Origin: Megamerina dolium
Lineage: Eukaryota > Arthropoda > Insecta > Diptera > Megamerinidae
NCBI GenBank assembly: GCA_963854835.1
Contig: OY978529.1
Span: 12,361,139-12,425,138, forward strand
Length of the DNA stretch: 64,000 nt
Direction of reading: 5' to 3'
A model generated the notes under the pieces. It searched no databases. It saw only the letters and a list, made by a program, of their open reading frames with translations, and was not told where the DNA came from. Position numbers and translations under genes: made by a program. Shown here in pieces: positions 36,273 through 49,300 of the stretch. Positions within the stretch are counted from its first letter, which is position 1; the number at the start of each line of letters is the position of its first letter.

Positions 36273-36498
36273 CAAAATTACTATATTTTGATCAAATAAA
36301 AAAACAACAATAAGTCAAACATCAAGAATGATAGAAATACAGATTGCGGCCTGCAACGTCATAAACGAAACAGTACGAATAGTAGGCAAATCAGAAGTGT
36401 CAAAACCCAATACAAAAGGTAAATAAAACTGCGAACGTTTATACAAAATTGTAAAATAAGCAATATTTATTACTTTATAATGGAAAATATTAGAAGAA

Positions 36499-36893
36499 GG
36501 TTAGGTTAGGTTAGGTTATGTGGCTGCACTCTCTCTGAGAGAACACACTTAGTCCAGAAAGGCCCATTGTGATACCACTGAGCTTCTCTTCCAATGCTGT
36601 TGTGCGTGTTAAATTTGGACAGCATTAGAAGGAACCTACTTATATTAGCCGGTTCCGAACGGCAGAACTCTTGTGACAGCACTTTAACTTAGTTCTTGTA
36701 ACAGAGCTCTTTTAAGTAGCACATTTGGCAAATTGTTACTGCCGGAAAAATTGCCAATTCTTGCCGGCAGGTGGGTACCGTTCGAAAGAAAAATCTTTTC
36801 GATATCAAATTTTGTTATGCTTCAGCCGGGGATTGAAACCACGACCTACAGATCAGATGGCCAACGCACTAACCACTGAGCTACGGCACCCAC
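36499..36893 (-). mobile_element. tRNA-derived SINE with TTAGG-like tail variant
   Basis: On the minus strand the head GGGTGCCGTAGCTCAGTGG, the A box TAGCTCAGTGGTTAGTGCG and the B-box-like GTGGTTTCAATCCCC are at 36893-36825. The body is as in other copies. The 3' end differs: after GAAGAGAAGCTCAGTGG it runs TGGACTAAGTGTGTTCTCTC and ends in CCTAACCTAACCTAACC (plus strand 36499-36518). The same tail type is seen at 5760-5825. Confidence 0.85.
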
Positions 36894-37149
36894 ATATTAG
36901 AAGAAACAAGTAAATAAGTATACCGCGAAAATATGTATGTAACCTAAAGTAACCAGTAGTTGCCTAAGTGGAAAAGCTATGGATCAAAATATATAAATAA
37001 AAGCGAAGTGGTTTAGTGTTTTCATTACAAGTTTTATTGTTCACATGTACATACATGTATAAATATTAAAAAAAAAATTAAATAATTATATTAATAATTT
37101 AAAAAAGAATTAATTTAGAATTGAAAAAGAATTAATAAAAACTAAGTTA

Positions 37150-38034
37150 CTATTTTAGTGAATTTTCTTTTTTTCTTGTGAGCGGTATGTTATTTACATA
37201 CTTCCTTTCCGTGTGTTTAAATGAGAGCTTCAAGGCGATACATTTTGCGGAATGCTTTTTCTGAAGTCTGCGCAGGAGCAAATTTGTAATAAACATATAC
37301 AAAATATATTTATATATTTATTAGTTCAACTGTACGATTGACTTACACTTTCTTTCGCAATTCTTCCACCACCTCGAACACGTTGCTAGTGTTATGCATT
37401 TTTACAGGGGAGTTTGAGGTTTCTTCAAGGACATTTGAAGAGTGGAAGGGCAAATTTTCTTTATCTTCCTCGATCACCGTGCTGGCTCCTGCAGTAATGA
37501 TGCTGACATTGTCGCCAACTTCAACACAATCTAATCCGAGATCTGTTAATAAGTTAATTTAAACAAATGAATATTTCCATACAATAACCAATAATTTTTT
37601 GTTACCATTAACTGTAATTTCCGAACTTACTTGATGCAACAACATAGCAACGATGTGCTTATTTTCTATTCGTTGCTCTCGCTGTTCCCGAAAAGTTGTC
37701 CCGCCACATACTCGGCAGACAGTTGGCACAACCCCATGTTTCAATTTAAATTTTCACGCAAAGCCTGGAAAATTAGGAACATTTCAGAAATGCGAATGCT
37801 GTGCTAATAAAATAAATAAATTTTACCCATTTCATATTGCTTGAGGTTTATAAAATCATCACCTATGAAATGGTCCTTGCAAATCACACAATTTTTGTGG
37901 TTGAAAGGACTTAATCGCCGGCAGAAACTAATCCATTTTTTTGCCAAATCCACATCACACGGAAAGGTAAAATAATTCTTTACTAACGATTTGTCACAAC
38001 TATCGTTATTGCAACTCACCACTGCACACTTCAT
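37150..38034 (-). pseudogene. THAP-domain DNA-binding protein, four exons, one in-frame stop
   Basis: Minus-strand exons 38034-37827, 37764-37606, 37542-37347 and 37267-37150 join in matching phases with GT/AG sites (GTAAAA, GTAACA, GTAAGT donors) to 226 codons. Exon 1 is a C2CH THAP zinc domain: MKCAVVSCNND, FPCDVDLAKKW, then CVICKDHF. Exon 2 supplies the closing GVVPTV motif (AVPTIF-like) and a CRVCGG pair. Exons 3-4 give an acidic stretch and a short heptad-like helix (VFEVVEELRKKV, LQKKHSAKC). The only lesion in this model is TGA at 37754-37756 (codon 73), between the zinc domain and GVVPTV. Domain order and length resemble KP-type P-element repressors, which keep the THAP domain and a zipper but lack catalysis. 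Function as repressor is inference. Confidence 0.65.
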
Positions 38035-38323
38035 TTATAAAAATCACCTTTTTGCAATCAAAATTATTACTATATAAATACAAGAATTACAAAAATTTAT
38101 TTGCCCTTTTCGGTTAATTTTCACTTCGTTTATGGCGTCAGCATACGAACACTCAACTGTCAAACTCAAACCAAAAAAGATAACTGTTCACTCAGGGTGC
38201 AATCTGTATTTCTATCATTCTTGGTCAAACATGTCAAAAATCAAAAAAACAATGTTATTTCATAGAAATATGTGTAATTTTAGAAATTTACCCAAACTTT
38301 TGCAGGGTTGTGTATATATATAA

Positions 38324-39890
<1,567 letters not shown>

Positions 39891-39894
39891 CCGA

Positions 39895-40795
39895 CATCGA
39901 TCACATTCCATCCTGCATATCTTGGCTGCTATTATTGATCTCTTCTCGCGATTGCAAAAGTTGCTACTATTGATCTCACAATTTTGGTATCGCCTCTACC
40001 ATCGCGTTATTCCTCAGCTCTATCCATGATTGATTACGTGATATAACGGGTATCTGATATAAAGTGTCATGATGTTAGCATATAGCGATGATATTGACAT
40101 AATCGACATAAACACTCGAGCAGTCAGTGCAGCATTCTCAATTTGGAAAGAGAGTCGCGTCGAATAGGTCTTACGATGAACGAGTAGAGACGGGGTACCT
40201 AGTATCAACAAACCAAAGAGTTCTAGCGTCTTGGACAGTACGCCTCTGTTGATAACTTTTGAAGTAGTAAAGGACTTTATCTATCTTGGAACCAGCATTA
40301 ACACCAGTAATAACGTCAACCTAGAGGTATTGCGAAGGATCACTCTTGCTAACAGGTGCTACTTTGGGCTAAGTTGGGCCCTCTCTCGAGCAACTAAAGC
40401 TACACTCTAACGTCTCTCCTCATGCCTGTCCTGACATATGGAGCAGACAATGTTCAGAATTTTCGAGATAAAAGTCTTACACAAGATCTTTGGACCTATT
40501 TGCGTTGGTGGAAAGTATCGAATAAGGTACAACATGAACTGTATGATCTGTATACCGACACCGACATAGTAAAGTGCATTAAAATTCAGCGGCTGCGCTG
40601 GCTAGGTCATGTCGAGCGAATGGAAGAACATGCTCCGACTAAGAAGGTGTTATATTCGGCACCCGCTGGAGGAATATCTCACTCGACTCAATTAGCGAGG
40701 GAAAGAGCTGGCTGGCGAAGCATGCTAGATTCTGCCTAAATCGATTTTCGGTTGTAATGGCCACATAAGTAACTTAAGTAAGTAAGTAAGATATA
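39895..40795 (+). mobile_element. RTE-like LINE 3' fragment with (TAAG)n tail
   Basis: Broken plus-strand reverse transcriptase: YSDDIDIIDINTRAVSAAF near 40085 (the Y-x-DD box), VVKDFIYLGTSINTSNNVN (about 40270), RRITLANRCYFGL (about 40335), LSLTYGADN-like (40430), then an intact C-terminal frame with IQRLRWLGHVERMEEHAP and ERAGWRSMLDSA (40580-40739). It ends TAAGTAAGTAAGTAAG at about 40775-40790. Stops upstream make it inactive. The clade is judged by motif resemblance. Confidence 0.75.
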
Positions 40796-40859
40796 AGAGT
40801 AAAACAGTTTACGATAGGGATAAAACGGTATAGCAGTTATCAAAGCTGGTAACCAAAAA

Positions 40860-41290
40860 GGCATTTGTATTGCAATTTCACTGCAACTACACTTGAAAAT
40901 ATTGAAAATTTATTACGAAAATCGTGATTCTGTCATACAAACTCAAAGATCGCTACAGATTGCTAATTTTATTGGCTCAATAGGTATGTGAACAAGCAAA
41001 ATTGGCGGATTTGGAGTGAGGACAATCTACAAGAAATTCATAAAACACCATTATGAGCTGGTGGAAACATTGATCCATACTTCTTTAAATACGCGCCAGG
41101 CAACAACTCAACCATCAATGGTGATCGCTACAGGACCATGATAACTGACTATTTGATTCTGCAATTGCGTGGTATGAATGTGGAAGAGATGTGGTCCCAG
41201 CAAGACGGCGCTGCATACCTTACGTCGAACATAACAATCGATTTAATGAAGGTGTCTACGCCAGAACATTTCGCGAACTGTTATTGTGAT
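40860..41290 (+). mobile_element. IS630/mariner-superfamily transposase relic
   Basis: Fragments: ENRDSVIQTQRSLQIANF (about 40920), RYVNKQNWRIWSEDN (40985-41030), then GDRYRTMITDYLILQLRGMN and EEMWSQQDGAAY (41120-41215). These match the order and spacing of insect DDE transposases that read QQDGA at the second catalytic Asp. The middle is deleted and no ends were found. Confidence 0.7.
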
Positions 41291-41299
41291 TAGGGGTGA

Positions 41300-42214
41300 T
41301 TGGGGTATCACCGATTATGCCAGTTCTCCTCTAACAAAAAATTAAATATAAACTAAGACTTAAAATAAATGTAAACAAAGATAAGTGAAAGTATCGAAAA
41401 TAAAACAAATCAAAGGTACCTTAAAGTGAAGTTTAAATCAAGACAAAGAACAAAATAGTGTTACTGTGGGTAATATTGTGGCACCAACTATTACCAGTAC
41501 GAGCAATATCAACAACAGCAGTAGTAGCAACAACAACATCATCAGGCAGGTCTTGCAATTAAGTGGCCCACCGGCAATCACTTCTCAACATACACATTTT
41601 TGGGTCCTTTGAGCCGGATGGCTCGCATGCGAATCAGAGTATTCTAGCTGATTCGTATTTGTTTTGCCCTACGGCAATAGAATATACGATACCACTTGAA
41701 CTTTGAAAATATTCCGCTATACCTGGCCAATATTTATATTACAATTTATATACAAACTTTTTTAATACTTAAAAAAAAACAAAAATATAAAAATAAAGAA
41801 AAATTAAAAGGAATGTATGCAATTGTGGCGGCATCGACATATGCCAGCTATAACAACATCACCAGGCAAGCCTTGCCATTAGGCAGCCCACCGGCAAAGT
41901 GCTGATAAACCAGCACTTTGGATGAATTGCAAGCTTAAATTCAACGAATTATAACCGAGATTAGGCCCCAATTTCTTGAAAAAGTAAACGACAATTGAGT
42001 TTCCAGATTACGCCACACTTGAGTCAGCGGCGGCCATATACCCGAAATCATATTCATACAGTTATTTCATAAAATTATCCTTCTAATAAAGCCAATTTTT
42101 AGTACATTTTGGAATTTTTTTCTTTCTAAATTTGAAAAAAAACACCCTGTACATAAATTTTTTCTGCCACTTGTTCTCGCAGACAATTTGAAACCAGATA
42201 AAAAATAAAAGAAT
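41300..42214. repeat. Noncoding region with a ~45-bp direct repeat
   Basis: CAACAACATCATCAGGCAGG... through GGCCCACCGGCAA (41505-41575) recurs in diverged form at about 41850-41900 (AACATCACCAGGCAAG ... GCCCACCGGCAAAG). Probably transposon-derived; class not recognised. CAA-rich strings at 41500 resemble LINE tails. Confidence 0.35.
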
Positions 42215-42433
42215 AAATATGTGACACTTAAAGCCCCGAAGGACTCATTGGCCGAGCTTCTCTTCCATTACTGTTGTGCGTGTTAAATTTTGGACAGTAT
42301 TAGAAGGGACCTACTTATTTTAGCCGAACGGCAGAACCCTTGTGACATTACTTTTTCTGAGCTTTGTCAGCCGGGGATTAACCACGACGTACAAATCAGA
42401 AGGCCGACACACTAACCACTGAGCTACGGCAAC
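42215..42433 (-). mobile_element. tRNA-derived SINE, internally deleted
   Basis: Tail TGTGACACTTAAAGCCCCGA, body through GAGCTTTGTC, then a direct jump to the head (AGCCGGGGATTAACCACGAC ... ACTGAGCTACGGC). Roughly 120 bp of the central body is missing relative to 15867-16235. Confidence 0.8.
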
Positions 42434-43140
42434 CAGATAAAAAATAAGATATAAAAAATTTAATTTTTACATAAAATTTTGTTGAATTTTGTTGAATTTA
42501 TAAAAAAATAAGAATTGTAGTATTTAGTTATTCGGAATTAATTTTAAGAATATATGTGAAAAATAGACTACTCAGGCGGAGAATATCTTTGGAGTTCTGT
42601 AGCAAAATTATACTCTCACTCCAAAGATATAGACGGACTGTCATCTTCAAAAACGCTTTTGTGGCCATTATTCATTTTTTAAATTCAATTATTTCTTGCA
42701 ATCTTCTACACTTAACATACTTAACATTAAGCAATAGCTATACACATTTGTTTGGAATTTGCGATCTTTTATGGAATACTCTCAGTGGTTCTGTTGTAGA
42801 TTTTCTTTTCAGGTGGATGTAGATGTTAGGATTGTCAGTTAAATTGAATAATTGTAAGACTTGCACAGTTGACTGACTTGCAACCTGTCAAAAATTAAAT
42901 GAAGTAAAGACAAATTTATCAATTTCGTGTCGAAATATTGAAATACCGCCGAGATCAATAATTTCTATTTTCACATCTATCGATATTCCATAACACAACG
43001 AAATGTTAATAGTAGTAATCTTCGAGAGCTTATTTGAGGTTTTACTTGGGCAAAATATGGTCCGTGAATTATTTTTTTCATTTTTTTTTCTCCTCGCTTT
43101 TTTTATTAAAATAAAATTTTCACTATTTTGTTTCTAGATG
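42434..43140. other. AT-rich noncoding stretch
   Basis: One 88-codon frame at 42556-42822 has no recognisable domain and no codon signal; I treat it as noise. Otherwise empty. Confidence 0.35.
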
Positions 43141-44430
43141 GACCTTTTGTCATGAATTGAATCATTCCCGCGAAAATACAGAAATTTTTAATAAATCATC
43201 GACATCGACCAAATCGAAAGAGGCAGCGAAACCACTGAAAAAGAGATCAGGACCCAGGTATGCCGAGAATCTATCAACATTACGATCGAGCGGAAGCTTA
43301 TTGCAATCTGTCATCAGGGCATCGAATACCGGACCGACGTCCACATGCAACCACAGAAAGTATCAGACCATGACGAGGCCACTCGAGAGACTACGTGCCA
43401 TACCAAAGAACGATGTGTCTGACTAACAGAAGATTTCCCTAGTACTATATGTGCGAAGGGTACCAGCGAGATCAACATTAAGCGTCAATGTTCGTCTGAA
43501 AATAGCGTCAAACCTGAGGTTGAGGGAACCAGCGGCTCGAAACGACCCTGACTGCTTCATATCTCTCCCGGCTACCAGTCCGGAGCCGAATGGGGCTGAA
43601 ACTGGTAGTAGCTTCGGCTACGAGGTCTTACCAAAAGACTTTAAATTTGGTACCACGGGTGATCAGGTTGGATTCCCTCCAACCTGATCGTTGGGAACGG
43701 CCCTTCGGGGAGGTTTTCGTGGTGGCTAAGGTAACCCAAAGATACGCGGGTAGAGTATTCCACGTCACACGGCGTGGGTACTCGATGTGGAGTTGCATTG
43801 CAACCAGGGTGCTGACCCCTTAGATCAGAAGAGGTTTTAGATGGGCCTCGATCCAAACCAAGGAGGGTAGTACGTCCATTCAACGTGCCCCAATTGGTAC
43901 CGTAGGGTACTGGAGGTTGGTTTCTGATTTTCCACTCCTATGGGGCGCTTATCAACGCTTCAAATTGATACACACGCTTTGGGCGTCGTGAGATAAGGCC
44001 ATCACTGGCAGGTGCTCACGGTAAACAAAGCGTCATTTCTGCTTCATATCTCCATCGATTTCAAAAGTGTTAGCAGAAATCTTATATCTTCTGATATAAG
44101 GGTATCCCGGACCCGGCCCACCAGAGCAACGTAAAGCTGATTGCAGGTTTTCAAAATCGTCATGACTAGATCTGAGAAGCTGTGGGCAGAAGTGTGATGT
44201 AGGTCATAAAGCTGAACGCTATACAGGGCAGATCAAGCACGTCGGAATGAATCCCAGTGGAGCCAAGCAATCCAACCATCTTCATTAGAAATAACAAACT
44301 GGATAACATAAACCTTCCAACGCACAATTCAAGAACAACTAACAAGAAAAATAAAGAGACCTACCATGCGACAGAGGCAACTATAGCCGAACATGATACT
44401 AAAGAGCGGTCCGACAATGAAAGCGACCTA
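43141..44430 (+). mobile_element. Probable 5' part of a non-LTR retrotransposon
   Basis: GC-rich compared with its surroundings, with overlapping short frames, hairpins (perfect 12-bp stem at 43661-43672/43678-43689) and a candidate ORF1 start ATGAATCCCAGTGG near 44248. This composition is typical of LINE 5' UTR plus ORF1 start, but I recognise no diagnostic domain. It abuts a mariner relic at 44430. Confidence 0.35.
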
Positions 44431-44890
44431 AGTCCATCACATAGCGGCACAGTTCCGCTACTTTTTGGTGGATTTGCTTCTTTTGAGCTCCTTACCACTG
44501 ACTCTTGCTTAGTTTCAGGGTCGTGTTTGTAAAACCAAGACTCGTCACCAGTTGCGATCATACTGCAGTTGCTAGACACTCCGTTTTCGAATTTTCTTAG
44601 AAAATATTGAGCAAAACGAACTCGAGTTCATTTCTGACTATCATTCAACATTAGTGGGACTCATCGACCAGATTTCTTTGTGTACTGTAAATAATTCCGC
44701 AATATTCGCGATACAGCCATAGTATTCAAGTGCAATTCACTGGCTATCATTTCTTATATTATTCGTGGATCTTCGTCAATTTTTTCCTTAACCAGAGCCA
44801 CATTTATCTCGTCAGTCGAAGATTTTGGCCTTCTTTCGCGAAGCTCGTCCTCCACGGGAAAAAAATTTCTTCTGACGTTGGTGGCGGTGT
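44430..44890 (-). mobile_element. Mariner-type transposase relic, N-terminal half
   Basis: Minus-strand, degenerate: an IDEDPRI-like helix region (about 44780), ALEYYGCIANIAELFTVHKE across frames, SPTNVE, then a readable block MIATGDESWFYKHDPETKQE (44560-44500) with the first catalytic Asp of the GDESW motif. Frameshifts and stops throughout. Confidence 0.7.
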
Positions 44891-45289
44891 ACTATTTCTA
44901 GATTCTTCAAAATCACATAAAATATCATTAATTTATCGAACTTTTGTTAGTCCCTACGTATGTATACATTTATAGAAAATGTTGAGTATGACATTAACCT
45001 TAAGTAATCCATAAAAAATATTTATTGTACATTTCATCAAAACACATTGTATCCAAATGATAAGTAAAATCGTAATTATAAATATTCAAAATTAGTTAAT
45101 AATTTTCATATACATAACTAGTACGAATTGGTGATTAATCATTGAATTCAGACACATGCGAATAATGGCGAATAAAACAGACTGCAATAATCAAAATAAA
45201 CGAATGAAAAGAACTGGTATTATGTGAAAACAGCAGATGACGTCTATAGAGCATTGCCACATAAATATAAATAAATGCATACGAAGTAT

Positions 45290-45473
45290 TACCAGCAAGG
45301 TGAACGAGAGATTTCGGTAGTTATTTTTAAACTGCATTAAAAAGTGATTGTTTGGATACATAAGACGAATTTAAATCACAGTTCCATTTCATATATTGAT
45401 AGAATCCAATGATAGAACAAGGCTAATAAATATCAGAAATAAACGCTCATAGTAAAAACGTAACTAAAGTAAG
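45290..45473. mobile_element. Diverged LTR 3' end related to 29814-30229
   Basis: GAATCCAATGATAGAACAAG, then AATAAACGCTCATAGTAAAAACGTAAC, parallels the final 70 bp of the solo LTR at 29814-30229. The 5' boundary is not clear. Confidence 0.45.
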
Positions 45474-45570
45474 TATTCATTACCGTCCCCATGAAAAAAT
45501 TTTTTTTTAGGAACATTTGCCACTGGAATGCAGCAATTGTGCTCGATAAAACTTTGCATCGCCTCTAGTT

Positions 45571-45602
45571 TTGTTGAAAAGTCATGCATTGCCTCCACGT
45601 GT
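45571..45602 (+). promoter_or_regulatory. Candidate juvenile hormone response element, distal copy
   Basis: Contains TGCATTGCCTCCACGTGT with E-box CACGTG at 45596-45601, preceded by TTGTTGAAAA at 45571-45580. The GCCTCCACGTG core matches, from memory, the kJHRE bound by Met/Taiman upstream of insect Kr-h1 genes. It lies about 12 kb upstream of the Kr-h1 coding start. The same 32-bp module occurs inverted at 53015-53046 (28 of 32 identical). Confidence 0.55.
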
Positions 45603-45794
45603 GTGATACGATGATGCCCGTTTTAAAAGTTCAGACTGCAGGATAGAACGAGATAGAGAGTATAATATACAGAGTGGGAGATGCACAAACAGGAAAATAT
45701 TAAAAAAAACTTTTGCTGCATACATGTACATATGTGCATACTTATAAGGGTTGCAAGTGATGACGGCATGGGAGACGGTTTTTTTATATATATA

Positions 45795-46320
<526 letters not shown>

Positions 46321-49300
46321 ATTTCAATATGTGGATGTAGGGTATAGCAGAGCTGAAGTGTAAATGTAGTAGTATATCTTTTAATATCATAATAAAATTT
46401 TTATTGAGTAAGTTAAGTCTTAATATGCCGAAACAGCAGAGAATGAATGAAAATAAAAGAAAAAGCAAACAAATTGTTGAAAATTTACAATAACGAATAC
46501 ATATGTATATATATAGTCTGAGGAGGTGAGATTTGTGAGATTCGCCGCATATATGTATGCAAAATAGATTATAAAATATATTTAATTATCACACTCACGT
46601 ACATACTGCATATCTCTCATACATATGCACTCACTAAATTCAATACAATTATGCATACGAAACTGACAACAAATAGAATGTAGTGTAAACGAGCAACAAA
46701 TAAAAATTGTTCTCTATGTACCTACTTGTTAATGAAGACAGCGCAGCCAACGTATACATCACATTGATAGCAATTCGAGCCGAAAACGACGATAGAATTC
46801 AGGTTCGTATTTTAGAATAAACTCGCAACGCGTTAACAACGTTTAATTACAAAGCGGGAGAAGAACAAATGTATATACTTAATAAGTAAATATAATTAAA
46901 ATTATTTTTTAAGAATTATATAAGTAAACAATCGAAAGAACAACAAAATAAATCAACAATTATCTTTGTAGTTATTAATTTACTGTATGAGAAAAGTGTA
47001 CTTTGGCAATACACTTTACTTTACTGCGAATAATGATTTAATGATCAATATTGGATAAATAATTATATCTCAATACACACTCACACAACATTGAAAGTGG
47101 GTGCGTACTCATAGATGAAAATGTGTTTAAGTTCAACGTCTATGATTCAAAGAAATAAATCAAGGAAACACGCATAATTTAACAATGTGATGCAACCTAG
47201 GTCAATATTGTTTATAGTGACTTACCTACGAGTAAAATGATAAAAAACACACATATGAAACAAACCATTTTAAACAAACCATTTTTGGATAGTTATGAGT
47301 TATACTTATTTGCAATATGTGTGTGTACGTGTGTGCGTGCTCATATAAAATATTAAATGGACTAGAGCAGTGCTGAGAAAACCTAATTTAATTGGGACTT
47401 GTCTAATGTACAATCTGCTAAAATTGTATTTTAACTTTTTAACGATTTATATCTACTGTAGTGTTTTATTAACTCTTCTGCTTAAATTACAATTCGTTTT
47501 TTGTTTTTTTTTTTTGGACTGCTTAAAACAATTGCTAATGAGAAGCGGAATTATTTTTTGAATTTATTCAAGCAAAATTCTTGGGATTGACTATCATTCT
47601 TTGGTAAGCTAAACTACGTATAATTTGATAATGATGCAATCCTTACATATTAGCATTATGTACGTATGTATATACGTACATAACAATTGGGATATGCACG
47701 TAGCAGACATTATTGTAAAGTAATCTCTAAAAATTATAATACTTATACATTTTATGTTAGTTGGTGAGGAATCACTCTCTACGAGTGTATCGAAGCAAAA
47801 TCCTTCTGCCACCTCTTCCATGCAATATCTACGTTCAATTTCATGATAAATGACTTTAAATCTTGACTGTTCGTTCTTATATTCTGTCTTCTTGGCATAT
47901 TTTGTTCAAATACTGAAACTATCGCAGACACAACGACGAAGCCGTCTTATACTCCAACGCAGCTGATCAATATTTCGTTTTTATTGATTACTGACCCTCT
48001 CTCTTTTTTAATGAATATATAAAAAAATATATTATCATACTACTCTGAGTGTTCGTGAGCTTTTAGTAAACTGAAAAAGATAAGAAAAAATGCTCGTATT
48101 CGAAGAATTATGATAGTTTATGATAGTTTTAACGAACGTTTTGTGGCACATTTGGAACGAAAACGTGTGCGAACAAAATATTCGCCAGTTGGTCGGCTGC
48201 TTGCATTAATGTCGAAAAAATAAGTGCATTGATGTTGAAAATGTTTATTTACACTTTTCGATATTTTGTGCAAAAGCGGTGGAAATATCTGCTCGTATGA
48301 GAGTCAGACAAATAAGTAAACAGTATTTGTTGAAGACAATGGAATTGATGGATGTGATCCCTTCAGACGGAGCGCAGGAATTATATTCTCCAGTAAATCA
48401 AGCCACCGGCTGTGCGATCGATAGTCATTTTTCATCAAAATAATGTGCGCATTCAGATATTTTTCGGTTTTATTTGCCTCTCTCCAATTCCTTGCTGCAA
48501 TCTATGTTTTCGACTCCGCCTAAGCAACCCTATTTTATTTGAAGTGAAGCGTGTTCGTTTCGTTTGACCGTTATAACACTAGCAACGCTTGTCCCCGAAG
48601 TGACAGAATTGCTGTTGTTTCCTATAGAAAATGAAAAAACCTAGGCATGAGATTGAAAGAGTAATTTTAAACATAGGGAGCACATATGCACTTGTACTTG
48701 TGTGCCGGGACCGGCAGAAGACAGCGACAAATCAATGCTACGATCAGTATTTTAATGAAAAAGAAATGTGAATATCGTATTTTTGCTTGCACTTCTTTCA
48801 CTCTGCAATCAATAGCCACTCTGTTATTTATTTTCTTTAGTTTCAGTTTGTTTTCTATGTAAGTACTGTAACATTTGTCCGTTCAGTGTGATATACCAAG
48901 GGCCAACATATCTCTCTTATGCTTCGTGTTGATTTCTCAGCCAATAATAATGTCATTATTTTGGCAGCAAGGATTGACAATGAAATATCGACACATACAA
49001 AAGCTGACAAAAGAACTTTCAGCCAAAAAGGAAATCAGGCAGCGGACAATTTTTAATCATTTAAGTTGTAAGACTGGGACAGAACGGTCAATAAACCATA
49101 TAAGTAGGTAGAACATGAAAAAATAACAGAAACACTGCAGTAAATATCTTAGTTCAGAACATGCTATTATTTATTGTGCAAATTGCGCTTTTTGAGATGT
49201 TTCAGAATAAATTGTTACTGGCTGTACATGATTCACACTGTTTGACTTCTGAAACACTGACTACTAAATTCTGTGTCTATTGATTAAAAATATAAATATT

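Larger units (their letters stand above)
36323..38223 (-). mobile_element. 1.9-kb TIR element carrying a THAP-domain gene and no transposase
   Basis: A perfect 25-bp inverted repeat starting CAAGAATGATAGAAATACAG bounds the element. The identical 9-bp sequence GTCAAACAT flanks it (36314-36322, 38224-38232), a clear target duplication. Inside, on the minus strand, is a four-exon THAP gene (38034-37150), and nested near the left end is a SINE (36499-36893). No catalytic transposase domain is present. A THAP domain is the DNA-binding module of P-type transposases, but a 9-bp duplication is unusual for P (8 bp), so the superfamily is open. Confidence 0.8.

Noticed and set aside
36499..36518. Interstitial telomere repeat (TTAGG)n
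   Set aside because: It lies exactly at the tail of a SINE and a similar tail ends another copy; flies lack TTAGG telomeres.
42556..42822. 88-codon plus-strand frame
   Set aside because: No domain, no splice or promoter context, amino-acid composition as expected for AT-rich chance frames.
47370..47821. Short frames on both strands in the Kr-h1 upstream region
   Set aside because: Leucine/phenylalanine-rich chance frames of AT-rich DNA, no recognisable motif.
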